Below are positions 8,521-16,987 of a DNA stretch of 64,000 bases, piece after piece (position 1 is the first letter of the stretch; the number at the start of each line of letters is the position of its first letter). Source of the DNA: Actinoplanes sp040639655 (GTDB lineage Bacteria; Actinomycetota; Actinomycetes; Mycobacteriales; Micromonosporaceae); NCBI RefSeq assembly GCF_040639655.1, contig NZ_JBFAAI010000030.1, positions 46,358-110,357 of the forward strand, written 5' to 3'. The position numbers and the translations under genes are program-made. The notes beneath the pieces are model-generated. The model ran no database searches, had not been told where the DNA came from, and saw only the letters and a list, made by a program, of their open reading frames with translations.

Positions 8521-9921
8521 ATGCATGAGGGACGTTTGCGAAACAGACCCGCGGGTGCCGCAGCCGATGCGGCGACCGCCGAAGCCATTGAGTTCGGCAA
8601 CCCATTTCGTCGTCGCATCATGCGCCTCCCGCGGCGCGCTCTCGGCCTGATTGCGGCGACCGCTCTTGTAGTCTTCGCTCCGATCCCGTCCGCAAGTGCG
8701 GACGCTTCCGATCGAACCGCCTCGAACGGAAGCGACGAATACTGGTCCACCGTCATGGACCGAAAGACGCTAGCCGCCATGCGGCATCAGGAGAAGTTCC
8801 AGCCAGTCGTTCAAGAGTTGACGGAACTGGCGGCCAAGAATCCAGCCGCGGGCTTCACCAGCCTGGCATTCGAGGGCGACGGCCTGTCCGTGTACTGGAA
8901 GGGCAACCCTCCCACCCCCGTGCAGCAGGCTGTCACGGCGGCCCGGAACAAGTTGGACGTCAAGCTCCGCAGCGCGGCGTACTCGATGGCCGACATGGAG
9001 AACTTCGCTGATCGGATCGCCGGCGCTGCGGCGGAGAGCGACCTTCAAGCGATATCGCTCAACTACGACGGCAGCGGCATCAAGATCACGAAGAAACCGC
9101 CGAGCCGGGTGTCCAGCAGGGAAGCCAAGTCGGGCCGATCGGTGCGCCGCGCCGAGGACATCCTGAGCCAGGTGAGGGCACAGGGCGCCGCAGCCGGCAA
9201 CGCGGTGGCGAAGCGCATTCCCGCCACGGTCGTCACCGCCGATCATGTGATCGAACCGCTGGCCTGCAACGGACCCTGTAGCCGACTCGACGACTCCCCG
9301 GCGTGGAACGGTGGTATACGACTCGTCAACCGGGACTCTCCGAAAGGCTGGTACGAATGTACCAGCGGCTTCGGCACCCGGCAGGGCAACAACTACTACC
9401 TGGTCACCGCCGCCCATTGTGGCCACTCCTCGGGAGACCGCTACTACGACGCGGCGGGTGAATTCATCGGGACGTCCTGCGGCGAGCAATCGACTCTCGA
9501 CATTCAGGTGATCTGTGCTCCGGGCTTCTACCGGATGTTCGACGGCCCGCCCGGCACCACCAACTACAAGAATGTTCTCGGCTGGGGATACCACGTCGTG
9601 AACGAACTTCTCTGCCATTCGGGAGCCACCAGCGGTGTGATCTGCGGACTCAAGACGATCGGCGGCGATTATCAGGTTTGGGGCGAGGACTCCGACGGCG
9701 ACCAGTTCTACGTCAAGGGTCTCATCAAGACAACACAGATCGACGGCCAGACCGGCGCACGAAAAGGTGACAGCGGCGGCCCGGTCTTCTCATTGATGGG
9801 TACCGGGGTACGCGCCAAGGGAACCATCAGCGCCGGAGGCGCCGGCAGCGACACGATGCTGTTCCAGGACTGGGCGGACTACCTGCGACAGTGGTCGGAC
9901 ATGTACCCGCGGACGCCGTAA
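8521..9921 (+). CDS. Secreted S1-family (trypsin-like) serine protease
   Basis: Exported chymotrypsin-fold protease precursor of 466 residues. The catalytic triad is visible as His299 in VTAAHCGH, Asp327 in STLDIQV and Ser418 in KGDSGGPVF. Residues about 34-62 form the hydrophobic signal peptide ending SASADA, preceded by an unusually long n-region if ATG 8521 is used. That start has GGGGGAC just upstream, whereas the alternative ATG 8620, right at the signal peptide, has none. The region from 65 to about 240 is a probable prodomain that would be removed on maturation. Six or more cysteines in the protease part suggest disulfides. It resembles streptogrisin-type extracellular enzymes of actinomycetes, but the specificity is unknown. 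Confidence 0.88.
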   Translation: MHEGRLRNRPAGAAADAATAEAIEFGNPFRRRIMRLPRRALGLIAATALVVFAPIPSASADASDRTASNGSDEYWSTVMDRKTLAAMRHQEKFQPVVQELTELAAKNPAAGFTSLAFEGDGLSVYWKGNPPTPVQQAVTAARNKLDVKLRSAAYSMADMENFADRIAGAAAESDLQAISLNYDGSGIKITKKPPSRVSSREAKSGRSVRRAEDILSQVRAQGAAAGNAVAKRIPATVVTADHVIEPLACNGPCSRLDDSPAWNGGIRLVNRDSPKGWYECTSGFGTRQGNNYYLVTAAHCGHSSGDRYYDAAGEFIGTSCGEQSTLDIQVICAPGFYRMFDGPPGTTNYKNVLGWGYHVVNELLCHSGATSGVICGLKTIGGDYQVWGEDSDGDQFYVKGLIKTTQIDGQTGARKGDSGGPVFSLMGTGVRAKGTISAGGAGSDTMLFQDWADYLRQWSDMYPRTP

Positions 9922-9939
9922 ACAGATCGCGGCCTGACG

Positions 9940-9974
9940 ACTCGCCCAGCGTAGGAGCCTCACGCTGGGCGAGT
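9940..9974. terminator. Bidirectional hairpin terminator after the S1 protease
   Basis: ACTCGCCCAGCGT at 9940-9952 pairs perfectly with ACGCTGGGCGAGT at 9962-9974, a 13-bp stem with a 9-base loop. It lies between the convergent protease and TetR genes and may serve both. Confidence 0.75.
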
Positions 9975-10095
9975 GCGGCCTGAGTGCTCGCCGTTCGCAT
10001 GTACCGATCGGCGAAGGCCGACATCTGCGCTGGATCCCCTCTGGTCGCCGTCAGGGCGCAACCGACTGAATCGCGAGGCATCCTCAGCCGACGGG

Positions 10096-10683
10096 TCAGG
10101 CCAGCAGAGCTCGTACGCCGTTGACGTAGGTCTGCCGGTCGATGCCACCGAGCAGGATCCTCTGCAGGATGTAGCCCTGGATCAGGCCGAACAGGGCCGC
10201 TCCGATACCGGCGGGGTCGGCCTCCGGCGGGAGCTGCCCGGTGTTCTGTGCACGTTCGGCGGTACGCACCGCCCGGTCCCGCACCCGGCCGTAGATTTCC
10301 GCGACCAAGGCGCCGACCTCGGGATCGTGCACCGCTTCACCCCACACTTGAACGGCGATGCGCACCGTGCCGTCCTCGACCGAAGCGAGGTCGACGAGTT
10401 CGAGGACCCGGTCCATGATCTCGGGGATGGGTGGCATCGGGTCGAGTTCGAGGAATCCGTCCAGCACTGCGGTGACCGCCGAGATTTTCTCCCCCGCGAT
10501 CGCGGTGATCAGCTCGTTCTTGCTCTTGAAGTAGCGGTAGAACGCGCCGACCGACAGCCCGGCCTCCTTGATGACGTCCTGCATGGACGTCTGGTGGAAC
10601 CCGTTGCGCACGAAACACCGCGCCGCGGCGTCGAGGATCTGCTGGCGGCGGGCGGCGAGGTGGGCTTCGGAGACGCGGGGCAC
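10096..10683 (-). CDS. TetR/AcrR-family transcriptional regulator
   Basis: One-component repressor of 195 residues. The HTH occupies about residues 10-55 with TSMQDVIKEAGLSVGAFYRYF, a clear TetR signature, followed by an all-helical ligand-binding domain. I place the start at GTG 10683 (VPRVSEAHLAARRQQIL). The frame remains open upstream to 10938, but that stretch overlaps the next gene and lacks TetR similarity. No Shine-Dalgarno motif is seen; TTATGGTT a few bases upstream could be the -10 element of a leaderless transcript. It lies 120 bases downstream of a GGDEF-EAL gene on the same strand, and no target gene is apparent. Confidence 0.88.
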   Translation of the reverse strand: MPRVSEAHLAARRQQILDAAARCFVRNGFHQTSMQDVIKEAGLSVGAFYRYFKSKNELITAIAGEKISAVTAVLDGFLELDPMPPIPEIMDRVLELVDLASVEDGTVRIAVQVWGEAVHDPEVGALVAEIYGRVRDRAVRTAERAQNTGQLPPEADPAGIGAALFGLIQGYILQRILLGGIDRQTYVNGVRALLA

Positions 10684-10804
10684 CCCGAAACCATAACCAT
10701 GTCGTGCCGTTCCACGATCGGTGGCGCAGACCCGGTAGACCTGCGGGGAAAGCCGTATCGGAAGGGCCGCCCTGCTCGTGGCGGCGGGTGCACACTGGTG
10801 GCCT

Positions 10805-13144
10805 TCACGCCCCGCTGAGCGTCGCCCGGACGGGCGCCGTGGCAGCCGCGCGCAGTTCGAGGACGCGCTCCGGCGGGACCGGGCGGGAGTAGAGGTAGCC
10901 CTGACCGTACTGGTATCCGAGCCGGCACAACAGGTCACGCTGCTCCTCGGTCTCGATGCCCTCGGCGACGGATCCGAATTCCAGGGCCGCCGCCATCTGG
11001 CTGACCGCCGTCGCGACGGCCGCCTGCCGGCTCACCGTGGTGATCGACTCGACGAACGAGCGGTCCAGTTTCAGGGTGCTGACCGGGCAGGTGAGCAACA
11101 GGCCGAGCGACGACGCGGCGGTGCCGAAGTCGTCGAGGGCCAGTTTCACGCCGAGCGCCCGCAACGCGATCATGGTGGCGTGCGACTGTTCGTCGTCGAG
11201 GACCGCGGTCTCGGTGACCTCGATGGTGAGGCAGCCGGCCGGCAGGCCGCTCGCGGCGAGCGCCGCCGTGACGTCGGCGACCAGGTTCGGGTCGCGCAGC
11301 TGCGGCCCGGCCACGTTGACGCCGACCGACAGCGGGGCCGCGCCCGGTGAGTCACGCATCCAGGTGGCACCCTGCCGGCACGCCTCGCGCAGTGCCCAGC
11401 GGCCGATCGCGACGATCTGGCCGGTACGTTCGGCGACCGGGATGAAGTCGATCGGCGACACGGTGCCACGAACGGGATGGTTCCACCGGATCAGCGACTC
11501 GACGCCGGTGAGGGCGCCGTCGGCGAGCCGCACGATCGGCTGGTACAGCAGGGTGAACTGCTCGCCCTCGACGGCCTGGTCGAGTTCCCGGATGAGTACC
11601 GCCTCGGCGCTGATCCGGGCGCCCATCTCGTCGGTGTAGGCGATCCACGTGCCCTTGCCGCGGTGTTTGGCCTCGTACATGGCGATGTCGGCGTTGCTGA
11701 GCAGCACGGACGGGTCCTCACCGGCCCGGGCCCCGGTCACGCCGATACTGGCCCGGGTGACCAGTGTGTGCTGCAGCAGCACGATCGGCTCGGCGAGGCG
11801 GTGCAGGATCTGCCCGGCGACCAGCCCGGCATCATCCGGGCCGGTGCCCGGCAGCAGCACCGCGAACTCGTCACCACCGAGCCGGCCCACCAGGTCACCG
11901 CCGCGGACCGCGTCCCGCAGCCGGGAGGCGACGATGACCAGCAGGGCGTCGCCGGCGGCATGGCCCATCGTGTCGTTGACCGTCTTGAAGTCGTCCAGGT
12001 CGATCAGCAGCAGCGCCGAGTCGCCGGTGAGCAGGCGCGCCATCTCGGCGCTGAAGTGGGTGCGGTTCGCAAGTCCGGTGAGTCCGTCGAACGACGCCTG
12101 CTCGCGCAGCTGCACCTCCTGGTCGCGCAGGTCGCCGAGGGCCACGTCGAGCCGGGTGATCAGGTTCATGTTGTCGTGGAAGGCGACGAGCTGCCGCCCG
12201 GCGACCAGACAGGTGATCACGACGACCCCGGCCGTGGCGCCGACCAGCTGCGACGACGCGGTGGACGGCAGCATCAGCAGGAACACCATGAAAGTCACCG
12301 CGATCATGCCGTACGGCAGCAGGCTGTACGGGCGGCGCTTGGCGGTGTGCCGGGGATCGCCGACGCGCAGCACGATCACCTGGATCCACGGGCCGACGGC
12401 GATCAGGAGACTCGGCAGGAGGCGGATCGCGTAGACGTACGCATGATCGAGGGATTGGAAGTCGCCGGGCAGGAGCGTGCTGACGCCCTGGACCATCGCG
12501 GCCGAGACCATCGGCCAGGCGGCCATCCGGGCCATGGGTGGGTTCCGGATCAGCGCGACCTTGGTCGCCGAGAACGTCGCGACCAGCACGAGCGCCGCGG
12601 TGACGCTCGCGTTGACCCGGTCGATGTCGTTACCGTTCAGCGGGTTGAAGGCGAAGCACCAGGCCACCACGCCGCCGCCGACCAGCACGGTCGTCGCGTC
12701 CAGCCAGAACACGAACTTCTCCCGGGCCGCCCGCAGGCCCTGCGGGAAGATCAGGCAGGCGATCACGTTGCTGCTCATGCCGATGGCGAACATCGCGGTC
12801 TGCACGATTCCTCCGGTGAGCGAGGGCTCACCGGGCGAGACCAGAACCTGCATGCATTGGTACGTGTCACCGACCGTGAACGATGCTCCGGCGAACCCGA
12901 TCATCGACCAGAAACGGCGGTAGCGCTCGTGGGCGAGGCGCCGCAACCGCCATCCGCCGTAGGCGAGCGCCGCGTCCAGCGGCACCTGGCAAAGCCAGTA
13001 GACCTGCACCTGCCGTGTCGCGTGCCCGTCGAACAGGAAGAACAGCACGCAACCGAGCAGGAAGAACCCCACCAGGCCACGCAGCACCGGGTCACGGCGC
13101 AGGTGACCGGTGGCGCTGCGGGCCGGCTGCGTGTCGGTCGACAA
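10805..13144 (-). CDS. Membrane GGDEF-EAL protein with RxxD inhibitory site
   Basis: Membrane-bound c-di-GMP enzyme of 779 residues. About nine or ten hydrophobic helices fill residues 20-320. The GGDEF domain has an intact RLGGDEF at about 421-427 and, nine residues before it, an inhibitory RGGD (414-417), so cyclase activity should be product-controlled. The EAL domain has ESLIRW at about 549-554, a conservative E-S-L variant, together with EVTET, a DDFGTAAS loop in place of the usual DDFGTGYS, LKLDRSF, VAEGIET and GQGYL. Phosphodiesterase activity is therefore plausible but not certain. The TTG start at 13144 is supported by AGAGGGGG immediately upstream. Confidence 0.92.
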   Translation of the reverse strand: MSTDTQPARSATGHLRRDPVLRGLVGFFLLGCVLFFLFDGHATRQVQVYWLCQVPLDAALAYGGWRLRRLAHERYRRFWSMIGFAGASFTVGDTYQCMQVLVSPGEPSLTGGIVQTAMFAIGMSSNVIACLIFPQGLRAAREKFVFWLDATTVLVGGGVVAWCFAFNPLNGNDIDRVNASVTAALVLVATFSATKVALIRNPPMARMAAWPMVSAAMVQGVSTLLPGDFQSLDHAYVYAIRLLPSLLIAVGPWIQVIVLRVGDPRHTAKRRPYSLLPYGMIAVTFMVFLLMLPSTASSQLVGATAGVVVITCLVAGRQLVAFHDNMNLITRLDVALGDLRDQEVQLREQASFDGLTGLANRTHFSAEMARLLTGDSALLLIDLDDFKTVNDTMGHAAGDALLVIVASRLRDAVRGGDLVGRLGGDEFAVLLPGTGPDDAGLVAGQILHRLAEPIVLLQHTLVTRASIGVTGARAGEDPSVLLSNADIAMYEAKHRGKGTWIAYTDEMGARISAEAVLIRELDQAVEGEQFTLLYQPIVRLADGALTGVESLIRWNHPVRGTVSPIDFIPVAERTGQIVAIGRWALREACRQGATWMRDSPGAAPLSVGVNVAGPQLRDPNLVADVTAALAASGLPAGCLTIEVTETAVLDDEQSHATMIALRALGVKLALDDFGTAASSLGLLLTCPVSTLKLDRSFVESITTVSRQAAVATAVSQMAAALEFGSVAEGIETEEQRDLLCRLGYQYGQGYLYSRPVPPERVLELRAAATAPVRATLSGA

Positions 13145-13288
13145 TCGTCCCCCTCTGGTCCTCCCGCTGTAATCGGACGGCGGACCCGCGATCGAAGGAC
13201 AACCGGTGAGAGAGCGACGAGAGCGTGCTGAGAGCGGTCTCTCCGAGGATTCTCAGCAACGCCGAAGATCGACTTCAGGGGGTCATTC

Positions 13289-13687
13289 ATGCGCCACTTG
13301 TTCCCACGGATACTCGCGGCCGCCGCGGTGACGGTCATGGCGCTGGGGATGAGCGTTCAGCCGGCTCACGCCGCCGTGTCCTGGTCCTACACCAGGGCCA
13401 GCGGTCAGTGGATCCAGAGCGCCGGCACCGCCAAGTACGACAACGTCCTCGACCGCTTCTATCTGTACGACAACCGGGCCGACGGGGCCGGTGTGTACGC
13501 GGAGGTCACTCTCAACCGCCAGGGTTCTCAGACGAACTACTTCTACTGGGGCGGCGGTGGCGGGACCTCCAGCAGCTGGGCAGCCAACTATCCCTCCGGA
13601 TTCTCGATCGAATACCGCGTGTGCCTCCAGGACAACGGCCAGGTTCAGGCAGGGACCTGCAGCTTCTTGACCCGCTTCAACACCTGA
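13289..13687 (+). CDS. Small secreted protein, unknown function
   Basis: A 132-residue precursor with a clear Sec signal peptide (MRHLFPRILAAAAVTVMALG, cleavage near AHA-AV, about residue 28). The mature part of roughly 100 residues is rich in Tyr, Ser, Gly and Asn, with a GGGGGTSSSW loop and two cysteines near the C-terminus that may pair. I do not recognise a family. CAGGGGGTC about 7 bases upstream is a strong ribosome binding site. The gene stands alone between two divergent/convergent minus-strand genes and is followed by a strong terminator. Composition suggests an extracellular beta-rich protein such as a carbohydrate-binding module or inhibitor, which is inference only. Confidence 0.75.
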   Translation: MRHLFPRILAAAAVTVMALGMSVQPAHAAVSWSYTRASGQWIQSAGTAKYDNVLDRFYLYDNRADGAGVYAEVTLNRQGSQTNYFYWGGGGGTSSSWAANYPSGFSIEYRVCLQDNGQVQAGTCSFLTRFNT

Positions 13688-13695
13688 CCCCGGGG

Positions 13696-13737
13696 CGCGG
13701 GTGCCCGTCCGGCCACGACGGTGGACGGGCACCCGCG
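13696..13737. terminator. Strong bidirectional hairpin terminator
   Basis: CGCGGGTGCCCGTCC (13696-13710) pairs perfectly with GGACGGGCACCCGCG (13723-13737), a 15-bp stem with a 12-base loop. It separates the small secreted protein gene from the converging acyl-CoA dehydrogenase gene. Confidence 0.8.
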
Positions 13738-13739
13738 GC

Positions 13740-15434
13740 TCAGGGACGCATCTCGTACGCGCCGGCCAGGGCGAGCACCTGCTGCCAGACGGCGTCGTCG
13801 CGGGCGGCGTCGGTGACCGGGCGGCGCACGTGCGCCAGCGCCCACGCCGCCTGCTCGTCGGTGGTGGCGGCCTTACCGTGCAGCTCGGTGGCGTAGGCGG
13901 AGAAGTCCCGCACCAGGATGGCGAAGATCTCGTCGAGCAGGTAGTCGTCGACACCGCCCCGCTCCAGGATCAGCTGTCCGTAGACGATCAGCGCGAACAG
14001 GTGCCCGATCGCCAGCAGGAAGTCGAGGTCCTTCTGCTGCTCCTCACTCGGGGCGTGGGACCGCAGCAGCTCACAGAAGCCATCGGCCTGTTCACGGAAA
14101 CGGGCGACGTTCGGCAGGTCGGCGCGGGCGTCGTACGCCGTACGCCAGTCGTGGAACCGAATGGCGCCGAGCCCGCGCGCCGGGCCCTGCCGGAAGAGGA
14201 ACTCGTCGTCGGCGGCGTCGTGCCGGGCCGGCACCGGCTCGTAGGTGGCCGGGTTGAACAGGTAGTTCGGCATTAACTTGAGGATCAGCGCCAGGTTGAC
14301 GTGCACCGTGCCCTCGAGCTTCGGCAGGCCGCGGATGTCCATGGCCGCCTTGTCGAAGTAGGTGTCCGCCTCGAAGCCCTTGGCCGCGATGACGTCCCAC
14401 ATCAGGTCGATGACCTTCTCGCCCTCGGTGGTGACCTTCATCTTCGTCATCGGGTTGAACAGCAGATAGCGGCGGTCGTCGGGCCCGGCGCTGCGGAAGT
14501 AGTCCACGGCCCGGTCGCTGAACAGCTTCATGGCGACGAGCCGGGCGTACGCGTCGGTCAGCTCGCGCCGTACGTGCGGGAAGGCGGTGACCGGCCGGCC
14601 GTACAGCATCCGCTGGTGGGCGTGGGTGACCGCCTCGTACATGGCGTGCTCGCAGATGCCGATCGCGGCCGTGCACAGGTTGAACTTGCCGACGTTGACC
14701 GTGTTCAGCGCGGCGTCGAAGGCGGCTTTGCCGGTGTGCAGGACGTCCTGCTCCCGCACCGGGTAGTCGCGCAGCTCGAACGTGCTCACGTACATCTGCT
14801 TGTTCACGACGTTCCTGATCAGGTGGTAGTTCTCGTGCCGGCTGTCGGCGGCGAAGAACACGTACCCGTCCGGGCCCTCCACGTCGGCGCGGCGGCCGAA
14901 CACCGACACCAGCCCGGCGACGTTGCCGTTGCCGATGTAGTACTTGGTGCCGCTGGCCGTGAACCCTCCGTCCCCGGTGGGCGTGAGGATCATGTCGGTG
15001 GCGTAGATGTCGGCACCGTGGCTGCGCTCGGACAGCGCGAACGCCATCACGTGCCCCTCGTCGAGCAGTGCGGCGGCCCGCTGCCGCTGCAGCGTGTTGG
15101 CGCTCTGCCAGACCGGCCCGAGACCGAGAACGGTCACCTGCCACGTGTACCAGTAGTCGAGCCCGTAGAACCCGAGGATCTCGCTGAGCGCGGCGTTGCG
15201 GGCGGTGTCCCAGCGCTTGTCGCCGCCACCGTCGGCCGCGGGCGTCAGGAACGTGGCGAACAGTCCCTCCTTCGCTGAGAACGCGAGGAAGTCGTCGTAC
15301 CAGCTCCGGTCGATATAGCTTTTGACCAGGGCTTTCTTGCCGCGTTGCTCGAAGAAGCCGACGAGGGCGCGCAGCAGCCTCCGGCTCTCCGGATCGAGGT
15401 GCGCCGGATCGTAGGTGTTCGGGTTGAGGAGCAC
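13740..15434 (-). CDS. Acyl-CoA dehydrogenase/oxidase family flavoprotein
   Basis: FAD-dependent acyl-CoA dehydrogenase-superfamily enzyme of 564 residues, longer than the usual 380. The middle shows the family order: AFALSERSHGADIYAT at the flavin/substrate site, then a beta-domain with GTKYYIGNGNVAGLVSVFGR, and a C-terminal helical domain including GKFNLCTAAIGICEHAMYEA. It most resembles the long actinobacterial FadE-like or acyl-CoA oxidase-like proteins; the substrate is unknown. The GTG start has AAAGGA 8 bases upstream. It follows the padR gene by 26 bases on the same strand, so it is the likely regulated target of that repressor and its palindromic operator. Confidence 0.88.
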   Translation of the reverse strand: MLLNPNTYDPAHLDPESRRLLRALVGFFEQRGKKALVKSYIDRSWYDDFLAFSAKEGLFATFLTPAADGGGDKRWDTARNAALSEILGFYGLDYWYTWQVTVLGLGPVWQSANTLQRQRAAALLDEGHVMAFALSERSHGADIYATDMILTPTGDGGFTASGTKYYIGNGNVAGLVSVFGRRADVEGPDGYVFFAADSRHENYHLIRNVVNKQMYVSTFELRDYPVREQDVLHTGKAAFDAALNTVNVGKFNLCTAAIGICEHAMYEAVTHAHQRMLYGRPVTAFPHVRRELTDAYARLVAMKLFSDRAVDYFRSAGPDDRRYLLFNPMTKMKVTTEGEKVIDLMWDVIAAKGFEADTYFDKAAMDIRGLPKLEGTVHVNLALILKLMPNYLFNPATYEPVPARHDAADDEFLFRQGPARGLGAIRFHDWRTAYDARADLPNVARFREQADGFCELLRSHAPSEEQQKDLDFLLAIGHLFALIVYGQLILERGGVDDYLLDEIFAILVRDFSAYATELHGKAATTDEQAAWALAHVRRPVTDAARDDAVWQQVLALAGAYEMRP

Positions 15435-15460
15435 GGAGCGTTCCTTTCTGCGGGTGCCTG

Positions 15461-16006
15461 CTACAGGGCCCGGAGCGTGTCGAGGACGTCGTCGAGCCAG
15501 TCGAGCAGCATCCGCTCGTAGGCGATGCCGCCCTTCAGCACCACATGCTGGAGCCGCTGTCCCACGTCCAGCCCATCGAGATCAGGGAAATCCCTTTTTT
15601 CACCATTAATGTACGTATAGAGCAGCGCTTCATGCTCAGCCCGGTAACGTTCGACCTCGCCGATCAGCCCGGTACGCCCGGCGTCGTCGGTGAACGCGGC
15701 GCCACGGATCTTCACGGCCAGCTCGTGGCGAACCGCCTCCGGCTGAACCGGCGCCCGCAGCCACTCGGCCAGCACGTCCCGGCCCGGCCCGGTGGCCGTG
15801 AAGCGACGCTTGTCCGGCCGCCCGTCCTGACCGATCTCCTCGGCGAGCACGAGGCCGTCCGATTCCATCCGCTTCAGCACGCGATAGATCTGCTGATGGG
15901 TGGCCGTCCAGAACCGGCCGATCGAACGCTCGAACCGCCGGGCCAGCTCGTATCCCGAACCGGGCTGCTCCAGCAGGGAGACCAGGATCGCATGCTCCAG
16001 CGCCAT
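15461..16006 (-). CDS. PadR-family transcriptional regulator
   Basis: Winged-helix repressor of 181 residues. The N-terminal wHTH reads ALEHAILVSLLEQPGSGYEL, then the recognition helix THQQIYRVLKRMESDGLV and a wing with DGRPDKRRFTAT, all typical of PadR. The C-terminal Vir-like region carries a coiled-coil dimerisation helix. It precedes the acyl-CoA dehydrogenase gene by 26 bases. A near-perfect palindrome with ATGCAA/TTGCAT arms lies 15-45 bases upstream of its start, which strongly suggests autorepression of the padR-dehydrogenase operon. The inducer is unknown, though acyl or phenolic compounds would fit family precedent. Confidence 0.92.
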   Translation of the reverse strand: MALEHAILVSLLEQPGSGYELARRFERSIGRFWTATHQQIYRVLKRMESDGLVLAEEIGQDGRPDKRRFTATGPGRDVLAEWLRAPVQPEAVRHELAVKIRGAAFTDDAGRTGLIGEVERYRAEHEALLYTYINGEKRDFPDLDGLDVGQRLQHVVLKGGIAYERMLLDWLDDVLDTLRAL

Positions 16007-16020
16007 ACCGGCATCCTGCT

Positions 16021-16051
16021 ATGCAATTCGTTGCTGTGCAACTCGTTGCAT
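16021..16051. promoter_or_regulatory. Palindromic PadR operator
   Basis: ATGCAATTCGTTGC, a 3-base centre, then GCAACTCGTTGCAT form an inverted repeat in which the ATGCAA...TTGC arms pair with GCAA...TTGCAT. It lies directly upstream of the padR gene, and such palindromes are characteristic PadR sites, so this is probably its own operator. Confidence 0.7.
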
Positions 16052-16065
16052 AGTAAGACTCGGCA

Positions 16066-16893
16066 CTACGACGGCATGACACTCCCGCCGGCGGTCAGTG
16101 GGTTGCGCCGCCGGGCCAGCCGCCGGCGCAGGTCGTTCAGGTAGTGGTCCTTCACCACGTCACGCAGCCGGCCCGGCAGCCGCGGATAGACGACCTTCGT
16201 CGCTCCGAAGAACCCGTCGAACAGCCGCTGATCCCGTGATGTCCAGGGAAGACCGAACTGCGCCCGGATCGGCTCCGGCAGCAACCCGGCGGTGACCAGG
16301 CGGTTCAACGGCTTGGCCGGGCGCATGACGAGCGGGATGTTCCTCGGCCGCATCAGCGCTCCCGCGATCTCCCGGCCCTCGTCGCTGACCCGCAACGTGT
16401 CGATCATGTGGTCCCAGTACCTGCCGAACGCGTCGCGGCCGGCGGGCCACGCGTCCTCCGGGCAGCCGATCGACGTGGCGAGCACGCTGTACTGCCGGAA
16501 GCACTCGTCGAGTTCGGCCTCCGACAGGGAGCCGAAGATCCGCTGGTAGATCAGGACGGCGGTGTCGTAGAGGGTGGCGTTGACCCAGACCTGCAGGCCG
16601 GGATCGTCGGCGTGGTAGCCGGGGCCGGTCACCTTGCGGTGTATTGCGGCGACGGCCCGGCTGATCGCCCGGCCCTCCTCCACGGTGCCGAACAGCACGC
16701 CGAACACATATCCCATCGTGGTACGCAGCCGATCCAAGGGACGTTCGGCGAAGTCGCTGTGGTCGTGGACGCCCTGGGCGACGCCCGGATGCGCGATCTG
16801 GAGCAGCGTGGCACGACCGCCCCCGGCGAGTAACAGACTCTCCCGGGCCACACGCCGGATGACCGCGCTGTCGTCGAAGAGGCCTTCATCCAT
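16066..16893 (-). CDS. MpaB-like (DUF2236) oxygenase family protein
   Basis: A 275-residue member of the MpaB/latex-clearing-protein-related family (ER-bound oxygenase, DUF2236). Visible family features are LLLAGGGRATLLQIAHPGVA with a conserved histidine early on, HDHSDF shortly after, RTTMGYVFGVLFGT, a GYHADDP segment followed by QVWVNATL, and a C-terminal basic tail. Some members bind haem and cleave polyisoprene or act in mycophenolate biosynthesis; the substrate here is unknown. No signal peptide is seen. It sits just upstream of the padR operator on the same strand, 15 bases away, but appears to be a separate transcription unit. Confidence 0.85.
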   Translation of the reverse strand: MDEGLFDDSAVIRRVARESLLLAGGGRATLLQIAHPGVAQGVHDHSDFAERPLDRLRTTMGYVFGVLFGTVEEGRAISRAVAAIHRKVTGPGYHADDPGLQVWVNATLYDTAVLIYQRIFGSLSEAELDECFRQYSVLATSIGCPEDAWPAGRDAFGRYWDHMIDTLRVSDEGREIAGALMRPRNIPLVMRPAKPLNRLVTAGLLPEPIRAQFGLPWTSRDQRLFDGFFGATKVVYPRLPGRLRDVVKDHYLNDLRRRLARRRNPLTAGGSVMPS

Positions 16894-16987
16894 GCCGAGA
16901 CGGTAGGCGACTTATCGACGCCCGTGAGGACGCACGAGCTCATCAGCACAATGTCTACACAGTCCGCACACCACTCCGATCCCCTCG

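Noticed and set aside
11477..13231. Long open frame antisense to the second GGDEF-EAL gene (584 codons)
   Set aside because: Same artefact: low-complexity composition and no start signal, opposite an unambiguous gene.
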